Part shown: positions 1 to 4,862 of the stretch, one piece after another
Layout: each line of letters begins with the position of its first letter
Position numbering within the stretch: position 1 is the first letter of the stretch
Notes under the pieces: model-generated
Database searches by the model: none
What the model saw: only the letters and a program-made list of their open reading frames with translations
What the model was told of the DNA's origin: nothing
Made by a program: the position numbers and the translations under genes
NCBI GenBank assembly: GCA_900752425.1
Contig: CAADVE010000076.1
Span: forward strand, 1-5,376
Source: an uncultured Collinsella sp.
GTDB taxonomy: Bacteria > Actinomycetota > Coriobacteriia > Coriobacteriales > Coriobacteriaceae
Length of the DNA stretch: 5,376 nucleotides
Direction: 5' to 3'

Positions 1-2
1 GC

Positions 3-617
3 TCTCCCTTTGCCGACCAGTCCGGCGACGCCGGCTTCACCCGCACGCCGAGCGACGATGCGTGCGCCTACACCTGGGATCTCGCGCTCACCAAGCGCGG
101 CAGCGATGGCGACAGGCCGCTTGCCGGGGCGGTCCTGAGCATCGCCGACGACCGCGGCCGCACGCTAGCGGCTGACGGCACGTGGGATGCAGAGGGCAAG
201 GCCACCGTCACCACGGGCGAGGACGGTCGCGTGACCGTCTCGGGCGTGGACTCGGGCAAGCTGGAGGTCCGCGAGCTCAAGGCGCCCAAGGGCTACACCG
301 CCTTTGAGGGCACGCGCTCCGTGACGGTCAAGGCCGAGGGCCTGGACGTCGCCCAGGTGGCCGCCGCCAAGCCCAAGCTCACCATCACGGCCGAGTCGCC
401 CCTGCGCGCCGACAGCGCGGACGGGTCGACGGGCAGCCTGGAGGCGTCGCTCATCAACACGCCCACCGGCACACCCCCTAGCATTACCACCGGAGGCTTT
501 ATGCCCTCGACTGGCGATATGGCAATGTACGCCGCGGCCGCCGCAGCGGTCGCCGGAGCCGCGCTCATCGTGGTCGCGCTCCTGGTCAAGCGGGGAGGTG
601 GCAGCCATAAAGAGTAG
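3..617 (+). CDS. CnaB-domain (SpaA-like) pilin/adhesin, 5' end missing
   Basis: This is the C-terminal part of an LPxTG-type surface protein; the frame is open from the first complete codon at 3 to TAG at 615-617, so the true start lies upstream. The visible 204 residues contain one complete CnaB-type (prealbumin-like) domain: a candidate isopeptide lysine in ALTKRG (K31 of the fragment), the E-box ELKAPKGY (E91, catalytic Glu), and a candidate Asn acceptor in SLINTP (N152). A cell-wall sorting signal follows: MPSTG (501-515) with Met in place of the usual Leu, an Ala/Val-rich membrane helix, and a short tail KRGGGSHKE. In this family a sortase cleaves between Thr and Gly. It lies 108 bp upstream of a backbone-type pilin on the same strand, so it is probably the tip or ancillary subunit of the same pilus; the exact role is inferred because the N-terminus is absent. 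Third codon positions are very GC-rich (30/35 G or C at 3-107). Confidence 0.85.
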   Translation, partial: SPFADQSGDAGFTRTPSDDACAYTWDLALTKRGSDGDRPLAGAVLSIADDRGRTLAADGTWDAEGKATVTTGEDGRVTVSGVDSGKLEVRELKAPKGYTAFEGTRSVTVKAEGLDVAQVAAAKPKLTITAESPLRADSADGSTGSLEASLINTPTGTPPSITTGGFMPSTGDMAMYAAAAAAVAGAALIVVALLVKRGGGSHKE

Positions 618-623
618 CTGGCA

Positions 624-642
624 GCCCCACAGAGAGCGGGGC
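624..642 (+). other. Small hairpin in the gap between the two pilin genes
   Basis: GCCCC (624-628) pairs with GGGGC (638-642) around a 9-nt loop. No T-tract follows, so it is not a convincing terminator, and I see no clear promoter in 618-725. Co-transcription of the two pilin genes is therefore plausible, perhaps with mild attenuation. Function unproven. Confidence 0.25.
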
Positions 643-712
643 GAGACGTAGCGAAGTAGATGCTAAGACACAGACAGACAGATTTAGATCAAATGGAATT
701 CGAGCAGAAAGC

Positions 713-718
713 AGAGGA
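713..718 (+). promoter_or_regulatory. Ribosome binding site that sets the backbone pilin start
   Basis: AGAGGA at 713-718 lies 7 nt before the ATG at 726. That ATG begins a textbook signal peptide (MSMSKN...), whereas the in-frame ATGs at 660 and 693 would add a hydrophilic charged leader and lack a comparable site. This supports the start at 726. Confidence 0.7.
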
Positions 719-725
719 AAAGAAG

Positions 726-2513
726 ATGAGCATGAGCAAGAACATCGCACGCCTGGCAGTAACCGCCGGCCTCACAGCGGCGTTGAGCTTCGGCGGAGTC
801 ATGGCCTCGGTCACGATGGCGTTTGCTGAGGGTACGCCGGTGGCTACGACGAGTGGCAACGTGACGATTAATGAGGAGGCCTACAAGGATACGACCTTTA
901 AGGGTATCCAGGTTTTCAAGGCTAAGGTTACGCAGGACCAGAAGAGCGAGGGAGTCTGGGATTCCGCTGGGGATAAGACGCTTTCCGACATCGATTGGGC
1001 TTCGCCAAAAGTCAAAAAGGCTGTCACTGACAAGTTCTCAGGTGTTGCAGGAGCTCCTACGGGGAACGAGAGCGTTCAGGAGTGGATTGCTTTCATTAAT
1101 AAAAATGCTGGCGACAACGCCAACGTTGATACTGGTAGTACACTGGACAAGATCGCCGAGGCTTTGGAGGATGCGGGCGCTACCGATCCGACGCTTGGTT
1201 GGCAGTCATCCACTACTGGTAACTTTACGGGCTTGGAGTCTGGCTACTGGCTCTTTGTGACTGCAGGTGTTGGTTCGACTAAAGATACCGATACGACTAA
1301 CGGTAATATCGATGCCTACACCTCGCCAATCTTTACTATCGTCGGCGGTGAGGGCGTAAACGTTACACCCAAAAAAGACGTCCCCAACGTTACCAAGGCG
1401 GTCAAGGACGACAACAACGGCAGATTTGTGGATTCGACCAAACCTGTTCCAGCGGGTTCTTCTCAAGATGTTTTTACGACGCCCAATAGGGTTGCGGACT
1501 CTGCATCCGATCAGCTGGTTGAGTATCAGCTTGCAGGTACCGTGGCCAGCAACATCAATACTTATAATGGGTACAGCTATACCTTTACAGATGAGCTGCC
1601 TTCTACGATGGTGCCCGAACTTGACGGCAATGATCCCGTTGTCGAGGTCAAGATTGGCAATCAGGTTGTTCATCCTAATAGCTACAGCAAAAATTATGCA
1701 GATGGCAAGCTTGTGGTTTCGTTCTCAAATCTGAAAAACGCCCATGCGAAAAACGAAGATGACACCGAGGGCGCAGTCATTAACGTTGATGGCAGCTCAA
1801 AGGTCTATGTGAACTATAAGGCAAGGCTTGACCCCACGAAGGTTAACGCCGACATGCTCGGCAAAGGTCAAAAGAACACCGTCACTCTGACCTACTCTAA
1901 CAACCCGCACGACATCAACGGCACTGGCACTACGGTTGACCACCCGGCCTACGACTACACCTACGGCATTGACGTCACCAAGGTTGGTAATGAGAAAACT
2001 CCTAAGAAGCTCTCTGGGGTTGTGTTTAAGCTTCAGGAAAAGAACGGCGACACTGTCGAGGATAAGTACATTGATGCTAGCGGAGTAAAGCAGGCGAACG
2101 CCGAGGATGCCAAGCTCACCACGAGCGAAGAGGGCAAGATTAACGTCATCGGTCTCGATGAGGGCACTTATGTCCTCACTGAGGTTACGCCCGCACCTGG
2201 CTACGATAACTCTCATGGTAACAAAGGCATCACGTTCACCATTACGCGTGGCAATCTTTCTGAGAGCAGCACTGAAGTGGTCAACCCTGTGGTTGCGGTA
2301 ACTGACGGAGATAATACGGGGCTCGTTAAGGCCGACAACGCCACTAACGGCATGGTGCACCTCACCGTCACCGATAAGAAGGGCTCCAACCTCCCCCTCA
2401 CCGGCCTTAACGGCGTGACCTTCACTTGGATCGCTGGTGGCGCGGTGCTGTGCATCGGCGTGGCTCACCTCATCCGCAGCCGTAAGCAGGCTGAGGAGTC
2501 CGAGCAGGAGTAA
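726..2513 (+). CDS. Isopeptide-forming backbone pilin with LPLTG sorting signal
   Basis: A 595-residue secreted and wall-anchored pilin subunit. In order: signal peptide with likely cleavage after AFA (residues 32-34); an N-terminal domain to about 210 ending with the GYWLFVTAG stretch; TPKK at 214-217, resembling the pilin motif whose Lys is the linkage site in Spa/FimA-type pilins; a D2-type fimbrial isopeptide domain, with K224 in VTKAV and N384 in KNTVTLTY as candidate bond partners; and a C-terminal CnaB domain with K419, an E-box around E486 (EVTPAPGY) and D550 as the likely acceptor. LPLTG (556-560) is followed by a membrane helix and a basic/acidic tail. Domain boundaries and bond partners are read by eye. 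The gene follows another pilin and is closed by a strong terminator. Third-position GC is uneven: 28/35 in the signal peptide, 15/35 at 1656-1760, 28/35 in the last codons. This suggests a replaced variable interior. A structural role as the pilus shaft is inferred from size and domain order. Confidence 0.92.
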   Translation: MSMSKNIARLAVTAGLTAALSFGGVMASVTMAFAEGTPVATTSGNVTINEEAYKDTTFKGIQVFKAKVTQDQKSEGVWDSAGDKTLSDIDWASPKVKKAVTDKFSGVAGAPTGNESVQEWIAFINKNAGDNANVDTGSTLDKIAEALEDAGATDPTLGWQSSTTGNFTGLESGYWLFVTAGVGSTKDTDTTNGNIDAYTSPIFTIVGGEGVNVTPKKDVPNVTKAVKDDNNGRFVDSTKPVPAGSSQDVFTTPNRVADSASDQLVEYQLAGTVASNINTYNGYSYTFTDELPSTMVPELDGNDPVVEVKIGNQVVHPNSYSKNYADGKLVVSFSNLKNAHAKNEDDTEGAVINVDGSSKVYVNYKARLDPTKVNADMLGKGQKNTVTLTYSNNPHDINGTGTTVDHPAYDYTYGIDVTKVGNEKTPKKLSGVVFKLQEKNGDTVEDKYIDASGVKQANAEDAKLTTSEEGKINVIGLDEGTYVLTEVTPAPGYDNSHGNKGITFTITRGNLSESSTEVVNPVVAVTDGDNTGLVKADNATNGMVHLTVTDKKGSNLPLTGLNGVTFTWIAGGAVLCIGVAHLIRSRKQAEESEQE

Positions 2514-2614
2514 CGCTCGCTCACCCATCCCCTTTGGCAGGTGGGATGTGATGGCCATGAGACTTGCGGACACTTTTCTCGTCCATCGACGTTCTTGCTT
2601 TGCCATTCTCTTTT

Positions 2615-2652
2615 CGGGGCAGACTCCGCACTGGAGTTTGCCCCGTTTTTTT
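2615..2652 (+). terminator. Strong intrinsic terminator after the pilin genes
   Basis: A 13-bp stem, 2615-2627 with 2633-2645, contains a single G-U wobble, closes on a 5-nt loop GCACT and is followed by seven T (2646-2652). This is a classic rho-independent terminator in the + direction. There is no T-tract on the other strand, so it acts one way. It should end the pilin transcript about 100 nt past the stop codon and isolates the pilins from everything downstream, including the sortase. Confidence 0.93.
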
Positions 2653-2708
2653 GGGATAACGTAGCCAGCCTCCATTGCCCGATGCGGGCACGTTCGTCAT
2701 CGCGTTTC

Positions 2709-2736
2709 TTGACTCGTATGAGGTTCGGTTTAAGGT
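2709..2736 (+). promoter_or_regulatory. Possible promoter inside the hairpin-rich gap
   Basis: TTGACT (2709-2714, 5/6 to the -35 consensus) is followed after 16 bp by TAAGGT (2731-2736, 3/6 to the -10 consensus). A start near 2743 would produce a transcript running straight into the hairpins at 2772-2795 and 2799-2826. The -10 is poor, so this is only a candidate. Confidence 0.2.
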
Positions 2737-2771
2737 CCGTAGGCGCACGCGCGGTGCGGACGGTAGAAGGC

Positions 2772-2795
2772 ATTTGCGCCGCAACAAGCGCAAAT
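2772..2795. other. Perfect 8-bp stem-loop
   Basis: ATTTGCGC (2772-2779) and GCGCAAAT (2788-2795) are exact reverse complements around an 8-nt loop. The structure stands only 3 nt before the next, longer hairpin, making a tandem pair. Confidence 0.5.
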
Positions 2796-2798
2796 AAG

Positions 2799-2827
2799 AA
2801 TGCCCGGGGGTCGGATCCCGGGCATTT
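2799..2827. terminator. Terminator-like GC-rich hairpin
   Basis: AATGCCCGGG (2799-2808) pairs perfectly with CCCGGGCATT (2817-2826) around an 8-nt loop. On the + strand only TTT follows; on the - strand a broken T-rich stretch follows. It could be a weak, possibly bidirectional terminator or a repeated extragenic palindrome. The stem is certain, the function is not. Confidence 0.45.
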
Positions 2828-2902
2828 AACAAAAGCTGAAAACTAGGCCGCCCGCGCTCCCAAACATTTACGCGGGGTGCGTCGTTTTCTATTGATATTG
2901 TA

Positions 2903-2928
2903 TCCCGAATCGCCCCGCCGATCCGGGA
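2903..2928. other. Interrupted palindrome upstream of the toxin-antitoxin promoter
   Basis: TCCCG-A-ATCG (2903-2912) pairs with CGAT-C-CGGGA (2919-2928), leaving one A-C mismatch and a 6-nt loop. CATTTT follows, so it might be a weak terminator shielding the next promoter, or a protein-binding site. Confidence 0.35.
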
Positions 2929-2964
2929 CATTTTGAAAACTCAAATGCTGGCCTACGCACGAAA

Positions 2965-3015
2965 GGAATCTCGTTAATTCCGAAAATTATGTATAATTCC
3001 AATTAAAAATGGAAT
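2965..3015. promoter_or_regulatory. Putative operator: four GGAAT/ATTCC half-sites over the cassette promoter
   Basis: GGAAT occurs at 2965-2969 and 3011-3015, and its complement ATTCC at 2977-2981 and 2996-3000. They form two inverted repeats, one around the -35 region and one (ATTCCA/TGGAAT, 2996-3001 with 3010-3015) spanning the -10 and expected transcription start. TAATTCC is also directly repeated 19 bp apart. AbiE antitoxins are known to bind paired inverted repeats in their own promoter and repress it, so an autoregulatory operator is the natural reading here. Confidence 0.5.
2992..2997 (+). promoter_or_regulatory. -10 element of the toxin-antitoxin cassette promoter
   Basis: A perfect TATAAT at 2992-2997 lies about 30 nt before the ATG at 3028, giving a leader of roughly 24 nt. 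No good -35 is present at 16-18 bp; TCGTTA at 2971-2976 (15-bp spacer) matches 3/6. The ribosome binding site for 3028 is also weak. Confidence 0.6.
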
Positions 3016-3027
3016 CAAACGAAACCG

Positions 3028-3996
3028 ATGGAAATGAACGAAGCGCTAATCTACTTACAAGAGGCACTAGGCCTCTCTGCCAAGACCAAAAATTGGCCTG
3101 GATCCGCACGCTTGCCGCTGCATCTGCGGGCGATTGAGGTCCGCGCTGTTGACGCAAACGGTTTTTCGTTTTTGCTTGCAAGTTTGCCTACTGGCGTCGG
3201 GCTTCCCGAGGCTAAGAGGGTCTATAGTCAGCTAGCCTTGCGCGCGGAGACTCCTGTTGTCGTTTCATTTCCTGATGCCGATGCACGTCAGCGCAAAGCA
3301 TTGGTCGCACAAGGGATTCCCTTTGTCTGCCCGGGTAGACAGGCTTTTCTTCCATTTATGGGCACGGCCTGCACGGAGAGGGGCGGTGCCTGGTTTCGCA
3401 ATCATGCGACCAAGATGTCACCCAACGCACAGGCTGCCGCAATCTGGGGAGCAGCCCAGGAGCCATATCGTCCCTATGACCTTTGTCGTGCGCTTGGGAT
3501 CTCGGCAAGCCGTGCGAGTGAGGCCATAACCGAGCTTGTTGACAGGGGGCTCGCGAGGCGCGAGCGTTGCGAGCGAAGTGTCGTCGTGTTCCCTGTTGCC
3601 GTTGATCTTCTGCTCAGTGAGCACATGGCAGAGCTCTCCTCGCCTGTCTCGAAGGTCTTTTTTGCAAGGAAGACGCCGAAGATCGACTATCTTGTTGACG
3701 CCGGGGAGACGGCGCTCGCCGCGCGTTCGATGCTCGCTGCGCCGGGTATGGAACAAAAGGCCGTCTTAAGAAGTGCATGGCGTCAACTGAGCGACCTCGA
3801 AGTCGCAGACGGGGAGTTGCCGGATAACGAAACGGCGATGATCCAAGTGTGGCGCTATGCGCCCGTGTTTGCCGACTCCTCTTGCGTCGATGACATTTCG
3901 CTTGCGCTATCTTTGGCGGCAATCGACGATGAGCGAATTCAGCTCGAAGTCGATCGCATGTTTGGAAAGGAATATCCATGGCAAAAAGCGCTGTAG
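3028..3996 (+). CDS. Winged-helix regulator, probable antitoxin of an AbiE-like pair
   Basis: A 322-residue soluble protein with three regions. The N-terminal part (about 1-125) carries the run GIPFVCPGRQAFLPFMG (96-112). A central helix-turn-helix at about 151-175 (DLCRALGISASRASEAITELVDRG) is followed by a wing near 176-190. The C-terminal part contains AGETALAARSML (226-236), QVWRYAP (273-279) and an ending at YPWQKAL. I recognise this pattern from proteins usually labelled MarR-type or hypothetical regulators encoded just upstream of AbiEii-type nucleotidyltransferases. Classical AbiEi has its winged helix at the N-terminus, so this is a related role rather than certainly the same family. 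An in-frame TAA at 3004 leaves ATG 3028 (or 3034) as the start. It overlaps the next gene by 19 nt, which implies translational coupling. Neutralising the downstream enzyme and repressing its own promoter are inferred from context. Confidence 0.8.
   Translation: MEMNEALIYLQEALGLSAKTKNWPGSARLPLHLRAIEVRAVDANGFSFLLASLPTGVGLPEAKRVYSQLALRAETPVVVSFPDADARQRKALVAQGIPFVCPGRQAFLPFMGTACTERGGAWFRNHATKMSPNAQAAAIWGAAQEPYRPYDLCRALGISASRASEAITELVDRGLARRERCERSVVVFPVAVDLLLSEHMAELSSPVSKVFFARKTPKIDYLVDAGETALAARSMLAAPGMEQKAVLRSAWRQLSDLEVADGELPDNETAMIQVWRYAPVFADSSCVDDISLALSLAAIDDERIQLEVDRMFGKEYPWQKAL
3966..3971 (+). promoter_or_regulatory. Ribosome binding site of the nucleotidyltransferase gene
   Basis: AAAGGA at 3966-3971 sits 6 nt before ATG 3978, inside the end of the upstream gene. 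It supports the overlapping start and suggests coupled translation of regulator and enzyme. Confidence 0.7.
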
Positions 3997-4751
3997 AAGG
4001 TCTCCAAGAATTTCAGCAGCATATGCAAGAAGCCGCAGGATCGTATGCCCTTATCGGCGGCACGGCATGCGACATTTTGCTCGCGGAGGCGGGACTTCCG
4101 TTTAGGGCGACTCACGATTTTGATGTGGTAATTGTCGCCGATGACCGGTTGCCTCAGACGGCAGAAGCTATATGGACTTTGGTGCGTGATGGCGGTTACC
4201 GCTGCGGCTGGGGCGAAGGCAAAGGCTCATGTTTTTATCGGTTTACAGAGCCTAAGATGCCGGGTTACCCCCATATGATTGAACTCTTCGCGAAGTGCCC
4301 CGACTTTCTAAAGGGTCGTGAGGGGATTGATGTGGCGCCAATTCACGTTGATGAAAACATAAGCAGTCTTTCGGCAATTTTGTTGGACGATGCTTACTAC
4401 AGCTTGTTCCTTCAGGGAATTCGAACCGTAGGCGGCGTTTCGGTCCTGGGGACGGAATACATTGTCCCGTTCAAAGCGAAGGCGTATCTCGACCTAAAAG
4501 CTAGAAGGGAAGCGGGGGAGAACGTTGATTCGAGGAAGGTAAAAAAGCATAAACGCGATGCGCTGAGACTTGCTCAGCTGCTTGGCGAGTCGGAAGGTGT
4601 CGATCTGCGCGGAGAACTGAAGGACGATATGCTTGCGTTTGTTAAAGATTGTGAGGTGGGCGACGTCAATCTGAAACAGATTGGGGTTGCGGGCGCAACG
4701 ATGGTGCAGTTGCTCGAGACGATGAAAGCAACATATGGCTTGATTGGTTGA
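3978..4751 (+). CDS. AbiEii/AbiGii-type nucleotidyltransferase, probable toxin
   Basis: A 257-residue cytoplasmic protein with the DNA polymerase beta-like nucleotidyltransferase signature. IGGTACDILL (26-35) gives the GG motif, RATHDFDVVI (43-52) the metal-binding pair D47 and D49, and IELF (101-104) a likely third acidic residue, E102. Further conserved-looking blocks are DENISSLSAILLDD (125-138), PFKAKAYLDLKARR (164-177) and KKHKRDALRL (189-198), which correspond to the Lys/Arg and Asp motifs of AbiEii-like enzymes. Family knowledge: AbiEii is the GTP-binding toxin of the AbiE phage-abortive system, and related MenT enzymes add nucleotides to tRNA. The actual substrate here is unknown. It overlaps the upstream winged-helix gene by 19 nt, the standard antitoxin-toxin order. 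No key residue appears missing, so it should be active. Third-position GC is 20/35 at 4350-4454, clearly lower than the first pilin or the sortase, which suggests acquisition by transfer. Confidence 0.88.
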   Translation: MAKSAVEGLQEFQQHMQEAAGSYALIGGTACDILLAEAGLPFRATHDFDVVIVADDRLPQTAEAIWTLVRDGGYRCGWGEGKGSCFYRFTEPKMPGYPHMIELFAKCPDFLKGREGIDVAPIHVDENISSLSAILLDDAYYSLFLQGIRTVGGVSVLGTEYIVPFKAKAYLDLKARREAGENVDSRKVKKHKRDALRLAQLLGESEGVDLRGELKDDMLAFVKDCEVGDVNLKQIGVAGATMVQLLETMKATYGLIG

Positions 4752-4818
4752 GTGGGGTTACATGGCCCGGACGGTGCAGTCTAGCGGCGTTGTCCGGCGC
4801 GGAAGCTTGCTAATCGGC

Positions 4819-4824
4819 TATTAT
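4819..4824 (+). promoter_or_regulatory. Weak candidate -10 for the sortase gene
   Basis: TATTAT at 4819-4824 is the best -10-like hexamer in the 111-bp gap, but no -35 lies at a proper distance (TTGTCC at 4790-4795 is 23 bp away). The gap also holds CCGGAC/GTCCGG (4767-4772 with 4792-4797), with no T-tract. The sortase could instead be read through from the upstream cassette. Confidence 0.25.
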
Positions 4825-4832
4825 TTGTTTAG

Positions 4833-4846
4833 ACAACTTGAGTTGT
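4833..4846. promoter_or_regulatory. Palindrome just before the sortase ribosome binding site
   Basis: ACAACT-TG-AGTTGT (4833-4846) is a perfect 6-bp inverted repeat with a 2-nt centre, immediately 5' of the Shine-Dalgarno sequence. It could be an operator overlapping the start of transcription, or a small leader hairpin that affects ribosome access. Confidence 0.4.
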
Positions 4847-4853
4847 AGAGGAG
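4847..4853 (+). promoter_or_regulatory. Ribosome binding site that sets the sortase start
   Basis: AGAGGAG at 4847-4853 is 9 nt before ATG 4863. An in-frame TGA at 4854-4856 rules out any earlier start except a GTG at 4860, so ATG 4863 is preferred. Confidence 0.75.
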
Positions 4854-4862
4854 TGACCGGTG

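Larger units (their letters stand above)
2653..2964. other. Non-coding, hairpin-rich intergenic region
   Basis: I see no credible gene here: short open frames on both strands lack ribosome binding sites and show no recognisable protein. What the region does hold is several inverted repeats: TGCCCG-ATG-CGGGCA (2676-2690), CGCAC/GTGCG (2744-2758), ATTTGCGC/GCGCAAAT (2772-2795), AATGCCCGGG/CCCGGGCATT (2799-2826), and TCCCG.ATCG/CGAT.CGGGA with one A-C mismatch (2903-2928). These may be back-up terminators, a small RNA, or relics at the boundary of an inserted cassette. Confidence 0.6.

Noticed and set aside
165..608. Long open frames on the - strand opposite the first pilin
   Set aside because: They are by-products of GC-rich third codon positions; the + frame has an E-box, sorting signal and membrane helix, while these show no recognisable domain.
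671..682. Three tandem CAGA units as a phase-variable repeat
   Set aside because: Three units are too few to expect slippage, and they lie in a non-coding leader.
660..725. In-frame upstream starts at 660 and 693 for the backbone pilin
   Set aside because: They would put about 11-22 hydrophilic charged residues ahead of a standard signal peptide; ATG 726 has a good ribosome binding site.
1797..2675. 292-codon open frame on the - strand antisense to the backbone pilin
   Set aside because: It would run through the intrinsic terminator and the conserved LPLTG region of a clear gene, with no recognisable protein.
2541..2846. 101-codon + strand open frame across the terminator and hairpins
   Set aside because: It spans a strong terminator and several perfect hairpins, lacks a convincing ribosome binding site and its translation looks random.
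2757..4775. 8-bp direct repeat CGGACGGT at 2757-2764 and 4768-4775 as a target-site duplication flanking the cassette
   Set aside because: An 8-mer match between two GC-rich gaps of this size is quite likely by chance, and there are no terminal inverted repeats or transposase gene.
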